Assembly (NCBI RefSeq): GCF_017573545.1
Contig: NZ_JAGEOK010000035.1
Location: 1-64,000, forward strand
Direction: 5' to 3'
DNA length: 64,000 nucleotides
Source of the DNA: Actinomadura nitritigenes
GTDB taxonomy: Bacteria; Actinomycetota; Actinomycetes; Streptosporangiales; Streptosporangiaceae
In this document: positions 18,246-26,818 of the stretch, piece after piece
Position numbering within the stretch: position 1 is the stretch's first letter
Layout: the number at the start of each line of letters is the position of its first letter
The notes under the pieces: generated by a model
Databases searched by the model: none
The model's input: the letters and a program-made list of their open reading frames with translations, nothing else
Told to the model about the DNA's origin: nothing
Made by a program: the position numbers and the translations under genes

Positions 18246-18395
18246 AATTGGCTTTCAAAACGATGCGACGGGACGACCGCGATGTCAATGGGCCGCGCGC
18301 GGGCGGGCCCGGCGGATCGCCCGCCGGGCCCGCCGCCGGATCCGGATGAACGGGACACCGGCGCCGCGAAGGGTCGATGAGATAGCTTTCCAACA

Positions 18396-19139
18396 GTGGA
18401 AAACGCTGGAGTGTCCGTCGGCGGGGCACGGCGGCCCGGTCGCGACGATGCCCTGCCCGCGGACGGCACGCCCGCCGAAGGCGCGCCCGCCGAGGGCGCC
18501 GGGGCCGCGGCGTCCTTCCGCGGGCGCCTGCTGGCGGGCCTGGCCGACTCGATCCGCGAGCGCGGCTACCGCGAGACCACCATCTCCGACATCGTCCGCC
18601 ACGCCCGCACGTCCCGGCGCACCTTCTACGAGGAGTTCCCGACCAAGGACGCCTGCTTCGTCGAGCTGCTCCAGGTGACGAACCGGATGCTGCGCCGGCG
18701 CGTCGCCGAGGCGATCGACCCCGCCGCGCCGTGGGAGACCCAGATCCGCCAGGGCGTCGAGGCGTACGTCGACATGGTCGCCTCCGAACCCGAGATCACG
18801 CTGAGCTGGATCCGCGAGCTGCAGGCGCTCGGCGCCAGCACCGCCCGGCGGATGCAGCGCGAGGCCGTCGACACGCTGTTCCGGCTGTTGCAGGACGTGA
18901 CCGGGAACGCCGGGATGGTCCGCGCCGGGGCCCACCCGATCACCCGCCCGTTCGCCCTGATGCTGATCGGCGGGCTCCGCGAGCTCACCGCCACCCTGAT
19001 GGAGGACGGAGCGGACGTCCGCGACATCACCGAGGTCGCCGTCGAGGCGACGATCGCGCTGTTCCGCCCGGTGCCGGAAAACCGCGGCGGAGCGCCGTCC
19101 GCGCGTTGCCTCGACGGTTTTCCGGATCCCCGGAACTGA
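18396..19139 (+). CDS. TetR-family regulator next to the SDR gene
   Basis: A 247-residue TetR regulator. After a disordered Ala/Gly/Pro-rich N-terminus (about 1-40) comes the DNA-binding domain (LADSIRERGYRETTISDIV...TSRRTFYEEFPTKDACF, about 45-90) and a helical ligand domain. I use the GTG at 18396; a GTG at 18411 would remove five residues. It is divergent from the SDR gene and probably regulates it, and may be one of the two TetR candidates for the shared CTAGAA-N5-TTCTAG operators. The ligand may be an acyl-CoA, by analogy with similar catabolic TetR proteins; this is an inference. Confidence 0.88.
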   Translation: MENAGVSVGGARRPGRDDALPADGTPAEGAPAEGAGAAASFRGRLLAGLADSIRERGYRETTISDIVRHARTSRRTFYEEFPTKDACFVELLQVTNRMLRRRVAEAIDPAAPWETQIRQGVEAYVDMVASEPEITLSWIRELQALGASTARRMQREAVDTLFRLLQDVTGNAGMVRAGAHPITRPFALMLIGGLRELTATLMEDGADVRDITEVAVEATIALFRPVPENRGGAPSARCLDGFPDPRN

Positions 19140-19186
19140 CCTTTCGGCTTCCGGCCGCGGCACCGCCGAATTTCCCTTCTCCGGCA

Positions 19187-19228
19187 CGGTATGCGGGCGT
19201 ACCGCACCGTGGTACCGTCCCGTACCAC
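19187..19228. promoter_or_regulatory. Two adjacent GTACC-type inverted repeats
   Basis: CGGTA-N8-TACCG (19187-19204) and GTGGTAC-N6-GTACCAC (19209-19228) are perfect inverted repeats sharing a GGTAC half-site, 66-107 bases before the next gene. They look like a double operator. No cognate regulator can be named. Confidence 0.5.
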
Positions 19229-19293
19229 ACCACCTCCGTGTCCGTCGGCACGCGAGGCCGCCATGCCGAGAGCATCGTCCAGAAGAGCGCGCG

Positions 19294-19701
19294 ATGACCG
19301 ACATTGACGAGGACGACTTCACCGATCACGCCGTCCACCTGGAATACACATGGCGGACCTGGCGGTACATGCTCACCAGCGCCACCGCGCCGGCCCTGCT
19401 GTGCGTGAGCGCGAACGGCATCCTGCGGCTCGGCAGCTTCGTCGACTGCTCCGCCGCGGAGCGGGTGTTCTGGGACGTGGTCACGCTGGCCATCCAGGAC
19501 GCCGGCGACCACCTCGCGGACATGCGCGTCAACAGCACCCGGGCCGCCGTCGTCCTGGAGGGCCCGCCGGACGGCCGCGCGCACCTCGCGGTCCGGTCGG
19601 CCTCCGGATTCAACCTCGCGCACTGCTACGACACCTCCTACGACGCGCTCGACGCGTGGGCGCAGATGGCGAGCGAACTGGCGCTCGGCCCGTGCGGATG
19701 A
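19294..19701 (+). CDS. Small soluble protein of unknown function
   Basis: A 135-residue protein with an acidic N-terminus (MTDIDEDDFTDH) and mixed alpha/beta-looking sequence (HLEYTWRTWRYMLTS, CVSANGILRLGSFVDCS, RAAVVLEGPPDGRAHLAVRSA). It has no signal peptide or membrane span. I do not recognise the family. The double inverted repeat in front suggests it is a regulated single-gene unit. It converges with the response regulator gene across a strong hairpin. Confidence 0.65.
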   Translation: MTDIDEDDFTDHAVHLEYTWRTWRYMLTSATAPALLCVSANGILRLGSFVDCSAAERVFWDVVTLAIQDAGDHLADMRVNSTRAAVVLEGPPDGRAHLAVRSASGFNLAHCYDTSYDALDAWAQMASELALGPCG

Positions 19702-19741
19702 CCCGCACCGGACCGCGTTTCCCGGAAATCGGAGCGAGAAC

Positions 19742-19768
19742 GGCGGCGGGCCGCCGAATCCCGCCGCC
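19742..19768. terminator. Hairpin between convergent genes
   Basis: GGCGGCGGG and CCCGCCGCC pair over a 9-base loop. The position between two convergent stops suggests a bidirectional terminator without a U-run, as is usual in high-GC actinomycetes. Confidence 0.55.
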
Positions 19769-19826
19769 CGGCGCCGGAGCCCTTTGAATTCGCCGCGCCG
19801 AATGAACGATCTTCGGAACGCGCGGT

Positions 19827-20540
19827 TCAGCGCGCCGGATCGCCGTTTCCCGACGGCCCGCGCCCCGCGGACACCAGCCCGGTCTCGTAGGCGAGCACGA
19901 CGGCCTGCACCCGGTCGCGCAGCCCCAGCTTCGACAGGATGCGCGCCACGTGCGTCTTGACCGTCGCGGCGCTGAGCGTGAGGCGGTCGGCGAGCTCGGC
20001 GTTCGACAGCCCGGTGGCGAGCAGCCCGAGCACCTCCAGCTCCCGGGGCGTCAGCCGGGACAGGTCGCGGTGCACGGGCCGCGTCCCGCCGCCGGCCTCG
20101 TCGCGCGGCGCGAAGCGCTCGATGAGCCGGCGGGTGATGGCGGGCGCGAGGAGCGCGTCCCCGGTCCGGACGAGCCGGACCGACGCGGTCAGCCGCTCGG
20201 GCGTCACGTCCTTGAGCAGGAACCCGCTGGCGCCCGCGGTGAGCGCCGCGTAGACGTAGTGGTCCAGGTCGTAGGTGGTGAGGATGAGCACGCGGGCGCC
20301 GCCGCCGGCCGCGGTGATCTCCCGGGTCGCCTCGATGCCGTTCATCTCCGGCATCCGGACGTCCATCAGCACGACGTCGGGGCGGGTGCGGCGGACGGCG
20401 GCGATCGCCTCGAAGCCGTCCGCGGCCTCGGCGACCACGTCGATGCCGTCGGCGGCGAGGATCATCCGGAAGCCGGTGCGGACGAGCGCCTGGTCGTCGG
20501 CGATCACCACCCGCAGGGCCGGGCCGTCCTCCGCCGTCAC
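19827..20540 (-). CDS. NarL/LuxR-type response regulator
   Basis: A 237-residue regulator with a receiver domain (acidic pair Asp15-Asp16, phospho-acceptor Asp60 in VVLMDVRMPEM, switch Thr in LILTTYD, Lys in FLLKDV). Its C-terminal LuxR helix-turn-helix is LTPRELEVLGLLATGLSNAELADRL, here split as LTPRELEVLGLLATG and LSNAELADRL. The GTG start at 20540 overlaps the stop of the kinase gene (GTGA). With the kinase it most likely controls the divergent ABC exporter genes at 22053-25144. Confidence 0.92.
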   Translation of the reverse strand: MTAEDGPALRVVIADDQALVRTGFRMILAADGIDVVAEAADGFEAIAAVRRTRPDVVLMDVRMPEMNGIEATREITAAGGGARVLILTTYDLDHYVYAALTAGASGFLLKDVTPERLTASVRLVRTGDALLAPAITRRLIERFAPRDEAGGGTRPVHRDLSRLTPRELEVLGLLATGLSNAELADRLTLSAATVKTHVARILSKLGLRDRVQAVVLAYETGLVSAGRGPSGNGDPAR

Positions 20541-21838
20541 GGCGTCCTCCAGGGGATCGTCGCGGTGACGCGGAACCCGCCGGCGAGGGTGCGGCCGGAC
20601 TCCAGCGTCCCGCCGTAGACCGCGAGCCGCTCGCGCAGGTTGATCAGGCCGCGGCCGGTGCCGGTCCGCGCGCCCGGCGGGCCGCCCGTGCCGCCGCCGG
20701 GCGCGCCGCCGGTGTCGGTGACCTCGACCCGCAGGTCGTCCCCGTCGCACCGGACCGCCACCGCGGCGGACGCGCCCGACGCGTGCTTCATCGTGTTGGT
20801 CAGCGCCTCCTGGACGACCCGGTAGGCGGTGAGGTCGACGCCGGGCGGCAGCGGTCCCGGCGGCGGGTCGAGGTCGGCGGTGACGTGCAGGCCGGTGGCG
20901 CGGACCCGGTCGATGAGCGGGGCGAGCCGGTCCAGGCCCGGCTGCGGCACCGGCACGCCGCCGTCCGCCTCCCCGTCGCCGTCCCCGGAGGGCGCCAGCA
21001 GGCCCATGACGTGCCGCAGCTCCGCCATCGCGGCCCGCCCGCTCGCCTCCACGTCCAGCATCGCCTTCTTCGACAGCTCGGGGTCGGCGTCCACCACCTT
21101 GCGGGCGGCGCCCGTCTGGATCACCATGACGCTCACGTTGTGGGTCACCACGTCGTGCAGCTCCGCCGCGATCCGGGCGCGCTCCACCTCGATCGCGCGG
21201 CGCGTCGTCTCCCGCTGCTCCCGCTCGATCTCGGCGAGCCGTCCCCGCCAGGACCGCACCGCCATGGCGAGCACGCCGGCCGCGAGCAGCACGAAGAACG
21301 GCGCGGACCAGTTCGGCAGGGAGGCTGCGGTGCCCCGGTAGACGAAGCCGGCGAGGACGGCCGCGGCGCCCAGGCTCGCGACGGCCTGCACGCGGTAGCG
21401 GCTGTGGGCGATCGCGCCGAACCCGGCGATCAGGCAGGCCAGCACCGTCACCCAGGTCATCCCGTAGCGCAGCGCCCACGCCGCCACCAGCACCACCCAG
21501 AACGCGGCGAGCGGGTGCCGGCGCCGGAACGCGAGGGGCAGGGTCGTGAGGACGGTCAGGGTCCAGGACGGGTGGACGGGCGCCGGGTGCTCCCCGAACC
21601 CGGGCGGCGGGACGGGGGCGACGGGCGCGATCGGCCCGCCGAAGTCCGCCCTCTCGGGCTCGTCCCCGCCGCCCGTGTTCGCCACCACGAGCAGCGCCAC
21701 GGCCGTCATGGCGAGGGCGAGCAGCGCGTCCGCGACGAAGGCCCGGCGCGGCGGGGGCTCCCCCGCCGGGTCGGGCCGGAGCAGGCCGCGCAGCCACCCG
21801 CTCCGTTCGCGCGCCGTTCCCACGTGCATGCCCCACAT
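20537..21838 (-). CDS. HisKA_3-type sensor histidine kinase
   Basis: A 433-residue membrane kinase. An N-terminal region of about five or six transmembrane segments (residues 35-200) with a short Pro-rich external loop is followed by a HisKA_3 dimerisation helix with phospho-acceptor His228 (AELHDVVTHNVSVM) and an HATPase domain (VVQEALTNTMKHA, GRGLINLRERL). I chose ATG 21838 because GGAGAAGG precedes it. A longer frame back to 22054 would add 72 Arg-rich residues that look like non-coding translation. Confidence 0.9.
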   Translation of the reverse strand: MWGMHVGTARERSGWLRGLLRPDPAGEPPPRRAFVADALLALAMTAVALLVVANTGGGDEPERADFGGPIAPVAPVPPPGFGEHPAPVHPSWTLTVLTTLPLAFRRRHPLAAFWVVLVAAWALRYGMTWVTVLACLIAGFGAIAHSRYRVQAVASLGAAAVLAGFVYRGTAASLPNWSAPFFVLLAAGVLAMAVRSWRGRLAEIEREQRETTRRAIEVERARIAAELHDVVTHNVSVMVIQTGAARKVVDADPELSKKAMLDVEASGRAAMAELRHVMGLLAPSGDGDGEADGGVPVPQPGLDRLAPLIDRVRATGLHVTADLDPPPGPLPPGVDLTAYRVVQEALTNTMKHASGASAAVAVRCDGDDLRVEVTDTGGAPGGGTGGPPGARTGTGRGLINLRERLAVYGGTLESGRTLAGGFRVTATIPWRTP

Positions 21839-22052
21839 TGTGACCTTCTCCGCGCGAACCCGGTATCGGCTTCGCGGGCGGGACGGTCGGCCTCGCGGCG
21901 TACATCGCGAGGATGACGCCCGGCGGGATCGGCCGCACGGCGTACGGAATGTCGGTGCGGCGGCGGACGCCCCGGGCGCCCGGCCGCGCATAGCTTCACG
22001 TCGCTGACACCGGGCGGCCGCACGCCGCCCGCACGCGGAGGGCGGGAGCCTC

Positions 22053-22745
22053 ATGGGACATGTGATCGAGCTGGACGGCGCGGCGAAGGCCTACGGCGGC
22101 GCGGGCGCGCCGGCGCTCGGGCCGGTGTCGCTGGACGTGGCGGAGGGCGAGGCGCTCGCGGTCGTCGGGCCGTCGGGCAGCGGGAAGTCCACGCTGCTGA
22201 ACCTGGTCGCCGGGCTGGACCGGCCGACCGCCGGGACGGTGACGGTGGACGGGCGGCGCGTCGACCGGCTCGGCGAGGCGGCGCTCGCCCGGTTCCGGCG
22301 CGAGCGGATCGGGTTCGTGTTCCAGTTCTTCAACCTGCTCGACGACCTCACCGTCGCCGACAACGTCCGGCTGCCCGCCCAGCTCGCGGGGATGCCGCGC
22401 CGGAAGGCCGCGGACCGCGCCGCCGAGCTGCTGGAGATCCTCGGTGTGGCCGGGCACGCGGGCGCCTATCCGGGACGGCTGTCGGGCGGGGAGCGGCAGC
22501 GCGTCGCGGTGGCGCGCGCACTGGTGAACCGTCCGGCGCTGCTGCTCGCCGACGAGCCGACGGGCGCGCTGGACACCGCGTCCGGCCAGGAGGTGCGCGA
22601 GCTGCTCGCCGAGGTGCACCGGGGCGGGCAGACGATCGTGCTCGTCACCCATGACATGGCGCTGGCGCGGTCGCTCGCGAGCCGGACGGTCACGCTGGTC
22701 GACGGCGCGATCGCGGCCGACGAGCGGGCGGGGGCGGTCCGATGA
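22053..22745 (+). CDS. ABC transporter ATPase, LolD/MacB type
   Basis: A 230-residue ATPase with Walker A GPSGSGKST, signature LSGGERQRVAVARAL, Walker B LLLADEPTGALD and switch LVTHDM. This is the class that works with FtsX-type permeases as mechanotransmitters for lipids, peptides or antibiotics. The ATG has a GGAGG-containing leader, and its stop overlaps the permease start (ATGA). It is divergent from a two-component system, an arrangement common for antibiotic or envelope-stress exporters. Confidence 0.92.
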   Translation: MGHVIELDGAAKAYGGAGAPALGPVSLDVAEGEALAVVGPSGSGKSTLLNLVAGLDRPTAGTVTVDGRRVDRLGEAALARFRRERIGFVFQFFNLLDDLTVADNVRLPAQLAGMPRRKAADRAAELLEILGVAGHAGAYPGRLSGGERQRVAVARALVNRPALLLADEPTGALDTASGQEVRELLAEVHRGGQTIVLVTHDMALARSLASRTVTLVDGAIAADERAGAVR

Positions 22746-25144
22746 GCGCGCCCTTCACCGGGTCGGCGCTCGGCCGGGTGGTGCGGTCGGGCGTCGGGCG
22801 GCGGCGCGTCCAGACGCTGGTGGTCGCGCTCGCCACGCTGATGTCGGTGGCGTCGGCGGTCGTCGCGGGCTCGCTGGTCGTCGCCTCGTCGGCGCCGTTC
22901 GACCACGCGTTCGCGCGGGACCGCGGCGCGCACCTGACCGCGCAGATCGACGCCGGGAAGGCCACGGCGGCGCAGGCGGCGGCGACGGCGCGGCTGCCCG
23001 GCGTCACGGCGAGCGCCGGGCCGTTCCCGGTCACGGTCGTCGCGCTCACGGCGCAGGGCGGGGGGCACCTGCCCGAGCTGACCGTGGCCGGGCGCTCCTC
23101 CCCCGCCGGCCCGGTGGACCGGCTGGAGATCACGGCGGGCCGGTGGCCGACCGCACCGGACGAGATCGTCATGCCGCCGCAGGGCCCGCCCGACGCGAGC
23201 CTCGGGGCGACGGTGACCGCGCCGGGCGGGCGGACCCTGAAGGTCGTCGGGCAGGCCCGCTCGGTCACCGGCTCGGCCGACGCGTGGACGACGCCGGCCG
23301 GGGCGGCCGCGCTCCGCTCGGCGAAGGCGCCCGCGACGGCGCAGATGCTGTACCGGTTCTCGGGGTCGCCCGGGAAGTCCGCGCTGGCCGCCGACCGCGC
23401 GAAGGTGGCGGCGGCCCTGCCGGCGGGCGCGCTCGCCGGTGCCCAGTCGTACCTGGACGCCAAGTACGTCGCCGACCGGCAGGCGGCCACGTTCGTGCCC
23501 TTCCTGATGGCGTTCGGCGCGCTCGGCCTGGGGATGGCGGTCATCGTCGTCGCCGGCGTGGTCGGCGGCATGGTCGGGGCGAACCTGCGCCGGATCGGGA
23601 TACTGAAGGCCATCGGCTGCACGCCCGCGGAGGTCGTCCGCGCCTATGTCGCGCAGGCGCTCGTCCCGGCCGCCGCCGGCACCCTGCTGGGCGTGGTGCT
23701 CGGGAACCTGATCGCGTACCCGCTGCTCGGGGACGTCCAGCAGGTGTACGGGACGACCGGCCTCTCGGTCGCCTGGTGGGTGGACGCCGCCGTCGCGGCG
23801 GGCGCGCTGCTGGTCGTGGCGGCCGCCGCGCTCGTCCCGGCGCTGCGGGCGGGACGGCTGCGGACCGTCGAGGCGATCGCGGTCGGCCGCGCGCCGGGCA
23901 CGGGGCGCGGCCGGCGGGCGCAGCGGATCGCCGGGCGGCTGCCGCTGCCGCGCGCGGTGACGCTCGGGTTCGCGACGCCGTTCGCGCGTCCCGTGCGGTC
24001 GGCGTCGATGCTCGCGGCCGTGCTGTTCGGGACCGCCGCCGCGACGTTCGCGATCGGCCTCGCGGTGTCGCTGAACGTCATCGGCGCGGCCCGCGACCCC
24101 GCCGCGAACGCCGCCGTCAGCGTGATGAGCGGAGGACCCGCCCCGCAGGGACCGGGACAGGGGCCCGGGCAGGCCCCGCCACCGGCGGCGCCCGGGCAGG
24201 GGCTGGGGCAGGGGCCGCCCTTGATGGACGGCGCGAAGGTGGGGGCCGCCATCTCCGCCCAGCCCGGCACGGCGTCGTTCTACGGAACGCGCACGGCGCA
24301 GGTGACCGTGACGGGCGTCGTGGGCGCGGTCCAGTTGCGGCTCTACCAGGACGACCTGCGGGCGGGCGCGTACGAGATCATCGCGGGGCACTGGATCACC
24401 GGGCCCGGCCAGGCCGTGGTGCCGACGCGCTTCCTCGACATGACCGGCCACCGCATCGGCGACACGATCACCGTGCTGGACCAGGGCACCGCGGTGCGCC
24501 TGCGGATCGTGGGCGAGGCGTTCGACCTCCAGAACGACGGGATGCGCGTGCACGCCGCCGCCTCCTCGTTCCCCGTGGCCGGGAAGCGGAACGCGGCCGA
24601 GGAGTACCTCGTCCGGCTGAAGCCGGGGGTCTCGACGGCGTCCTACCTGAGCGGGCTGAACCGCGCCCTCGAGCCGCTCGGCGCCCAGGCCGTGCCGACC
24701 GCCGACGACGTCAGCAGCGTGATCGTCGTCCTGGACTCGCTGGCGGCGCTGCTCACGCTGATGCTGGTCACCGTCGCGGGGCTCGGCGTGCTCAACGCGG
24801 TCGTCCTGGACACCCGGGAGCGCGTGCACGACCTGGGCGTCTGCAAGGCGATCGGGATGTCGCCGCGGCAGACCATCGCGATGGTGCTCGCCTCCGTCGC
24901 GGGCCTGGGCGCGGTCGGCGGGCTCGCGGGCCTGCCGGTGGGCGTCGCCCTGCACCACCTGGTGATGCCGCTGATGGGGGACGCGGCGGGCACCCGGCTG
25001 ACCGCGCACATGGTCGCGGTCTACCACGTCCCGCTGCTGGTCCCGCTCGCGCTCGGCGGCATCGCCATCGCGGTCCTGGGCGCGCTGCTCCCGGCGGGCT
25101 GGGCCGCGAAGGCCCGCACCGCCACCGCCCTGCGCACCGAGTGA
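22742..25144 (+). CDS. FtsX-like ABC permease, two FtsX domains
   Basis: An 800-residue permease with an N-terminal span, a large extracytoplasmic domain (about 45-230), a first FtsX membrane domain (about 255-375, including LRRIGILKAIGCTPAEVVRAY), a second extracytoplasmic domain starting near 425 and a C-terminal FtsX domain (about 655-800, DLGVCKAIGMSPRQTIAMVL). A low-complexity Pro/Gly/Gln stretch with PGQG repeats lies near 465-490, in the second extracellular part. It is translationally coupled to the ATPase gene. Confidence 0.9.
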   Translation: MSAPFTGSALGRVVRSGVGRRRVQTLVVALATLMSVASAVVAGSLVVASSAPFDHAFARDRGAHLTAQIDAGKATAAQAAATARLPGVTASAGPFPVTVVALTAQGGGHLPELTVAGRSSPAGPVDRLEITAGRWPTAPDEIVMPPQGPPDASLGATVTAPGGRTLKVVGQARSVTGSADAWTTPAGAAALRSAKAPATAQMLYRFSGSPGKSALAADRAKVAAALPAGALAGAQSYLDAKYVADRQAATFVPFLMAFGALGLGMAVIVVAGVVGGMVGANLRRIGILKAIGCTPAEVVRAYVAQALVPAAAGTLLGVVLGNLIAYPLLGDVQQVYGTTGLSVAWWVDAAVAAGALLVVAAAALVPALRAGRLRTVEAIAVGRAPGTGRGRRAQRIAGRLPLPRAVTLGFATPFARPVRSASMLAAVLFGTAAATFAIGLAVSLNVIGAARDPAANAAVSVMSGGPAPQGPGQGPGQAPPPAAPGQGLGQGPPLMDGAKVGAAISAQPGTASFYGTRTAQVTVTGVVGAVQLRLYQDDLRAGAYEIIAGHWITGPGQAVVPTRFLDMTGHRIGDTITVLDQGTAVRLRIVGEAFDLQNDGMRVHAAASSFPVAGKRNAAEEYLVRLKPGVSTASYLSGLNRALEPLGAQAVPTADDVSSVIVVLDSLAALLTLMLVTVAGLGVLNAVVLDTRERVHDLGVCKAIGMSPRQTIAMVLASVAGLGAVGGLAGLPVGVALHHLVMPLMGDAAGTRLTAHMVAVYHVPLLVPLALGGIAIAVLGALLPAGWAAKARTATALRTE

Positions 25145-25162
25145 TCCGCTGACATGCGGCGC

Positions 25163-25194
25163 GTCGTCGTCACGGGGCCGCTCGTGACGACGAC
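25163..25194. terminator. 12-bp stem hairpin between convergent genes
   Basis: GTCGTCGTCACG and CGTGACGACGAC form a perfect 12-bp stem with an 8-base loop, placed between the stops of the FtsX permease and the MpaB-family gene. It probably acts as a bidirectional terminator. Confidence 0.65.
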
Positions 25195-25210
25195 TCGCCG
25201 CGAGCCGACG

Positions 25211-26116
25211 TCAGAGGGGCCGGGTGTCCAGGACTTCCCGGAGCCTCTCCTGGGCGCGGGCGGCTTGGCGGGCGCGGTAGGCGATCGGCATGTAGCGGAC
25301 GCGTTCGGGCAGCAGCGGCGTGCTGCGGCCGATGACCTGCCCGACGGCGCGCAGCCGCCGCTCGTCGGCCTTGCTCCACGCCAGGCCGAGCTTGTCGCGG
25401 GCCGCCGGGGGAAGCGTGCCGACGCTGATGAAGCGCCCGAGCCGTCCGGTGGCCGCGACCAGCGGCGCGGCCACCGGACGCAGCGCGGCGGGCATGCCCG
25501 GCGGGAGCTTGTCCATCCGGTCGAGGACCTCCAGGGCGACCTTGTGCGGGACGAGGGTGTTCTCCACCATGTCGTCGAAGTACGCCCAGTACTCGTCGAT
25601 CGTCTTCGGCATCATCCGCTCGGGCACCTGCAGGATGCGGCCGAGGTTCAGGAACTCGTCGAACACCTGCTGCTGCTCGTCCGCGCCCATCGGCTCGGGC
25701 GCGAAGTACTTGGACGCGGTGACGGCCGCGTAGAAGCCGGTGAGGTGCACCCACGCCCACGGCTCCGCCGACAGCGCGTGGTGGCTGCGGCCCCCCTCGT
25801 CCACCGCGCTGAGCGGCTTGTGCATCTCGCGGAGCCGCCGGCCCTCCTCGATCGCGGTCCGCCCGCCGTACACCCAGGTCTGCACGGACGCGAAGCTGCG
25901 CGCGGCGCGGCCGAGCGGGTCGCGGCGGAAGCTCGACAGCCGGTCGACGACGGTGCCGATCGCCGGGTGCATGGTCTGCAGGATGAACACGCTGTTGCCG
26001 GCGATGGCCGACGTGTAGAGCCCCATGGTGTCCCACAGGATCGAGCCGGGCTCGAACGGGACGGGCTCGGGGCGCGCGACGGCCCGTGCGGCGGGCGCGT
26101 TCTCGGTCATCGTCAT
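25211..26116 (-). CDS. MpaB/DUF2236 family oxygenase
   Basis: A 301-residue protein of the oxygenase MpaB (DUF2236, latex-clearing-like) family. Recognisable stretches are GSILWDTMGLYTSAIAGNS, LQTMHPAIGTVVDRLSSF, EPWAWVHLTGFYA and YFDDMVENTLV. Characterised members bind heme b and cleave or oxidise hydrophobic substrates, but most actinomycete paralogues have no known substrate. It is divergent from a TetR gene, which probably controls it through the symmetric element at 26161-26174. Confidence 0.85.
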   Translation of the reverse strand: MTMTENAPAARAVARPEPVPFEPGSILWDTMGLYTSAIAGNSVFILQTMHPAIGTVVDRLSSFRRDPLGRAARSFASVQTWVYGGRTAIEEGRRLREMHKPLSAVDEGGRSHHALSAEPWAWVHLTGFYAAVTASKYFAPEPMGADEQQQVFDEFLNLGRILQVPERMMPKTIDEYWAYFDDMVENTLVPHKVALEVLDRMDKLPPGMPAALRPVAAPLVAATGRLGRFISVGTLPPAARDKLGLAWSKADERRLRAVGQVIGRSTPLLPERVRYMPIAYRARQAARAQERLREVLDTRPL

Positions 26117-26160
26117 GGTCTCGCCTCCCGATGGCGTCTCGGCTACAGTGAAACGCGAAT

Positions 26161-26174
26161 AAGTAGTCGCTTAC
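26161..26174. promoter_or_regulatory. Candidate TetR operator TAAG-N6-CTTA
   Basis: TAAG (26161-26164) and CTTA (26171-26174) are symmetric in the 84-base divergent promoter between the oxygenase and TetR genes. GCGA and TCGC-like flanks extend the symmetry imperfectly. The short arms make this tentative. Confidence 0.4.
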
Positions 26175-26200
26175 AAGTCGCGTCCGGGAAGGCCCCGCCG

Positions 26201-26818
26201 ATGCCCCGCCCACCTGCCCTCTCACCGCGCCGGACGCCGCGCCAGGACCGGTCGCGGCACACGGTGGAACGGATCCTGGACGCCGCCACTCGCGTTCTGT
26301 CCGAGCGCGGGTACGACGGCGCGTCCACCAACCGCATCGCCCGCGCCGCCGGGATCGGCAACGGCTCGCTCTACCAGTACTTCCCGAACAAGGACGCCAT
26401 CGTCATCACCGTCATCGACCGGTTCGCCGACCACCTCGCCGACCGGCTCGGCGCGCAGATCGAGTCGACCATGAACGAGTCGTGGCAGGAGGCGGGCCGC
26501 GCGCTGCTCGACGTGCAGATCGGGCTGTTCGAGGAGCACGCCGACCTGCTGCGCGTCATCGTCGAGCAGATCCCCCGGCTCGGCCCGTTCGACAAGCTCG
26601 CCGCGCTGCAGCGCAGGCTGACCGACCTCGTCCGCGTGTACCTGCTGGTCGACCGGGACGCGTTCCGCGACGACCTGGACGTGGACGCGGCGCTGTGGAT
26701 CCTCGCCGAGACCGTCGGCACACTGTCGATCCGGTACGTGCTCGACCGGCCGCCGATCCCCCGCGAGCGCATGATCGACGAGCTGGCCGAGCTGGTGATC
26801 CGCTATATCCGCGGGTAG
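26201..26818 (+). CDS. TetR-family regulator next to the MpaB gene
   Basis: A 205-residue TetR protein with a clear DNA-binding region (ILDAATRVLSERGYDGASTNRIA...GIGNGSLYQYFPNKDAI, about 24-70) and a helical C-terminal domain. GGGAAGG precedes the ATG. It is divergent from the MpaB-family oxygenase. Its 3' end overlaps the convergent PAP2 gene by 16 bases. Confidence 0.9.
   Translation: MPRPPALSPRRTPRQDRSRHTVERILDAATRVLSERGYDGASTNRIARAAGIGNGSLYQYFPNKDAIVITVIDRFADHLADRLGAQIESTMNESWQEAGRALLDVQIGLFEEHADLLRVIVEQIPRLGPFDKLAALQRRLTDLVRVYLLVDRDAFRDDLDVDAALWILAETVGTLSIRYVLDRPPIPRERMIDELAELVIRYIRG

Noticed and set aside
20537..22054. Extended histidine kinase start at 22054
   Set aside because: The added N-terminus is Arg/Pro/Ser-rich and overlaps the divergent ABC gene start. 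ATG 21838 has a good ribosome-binding sequence.
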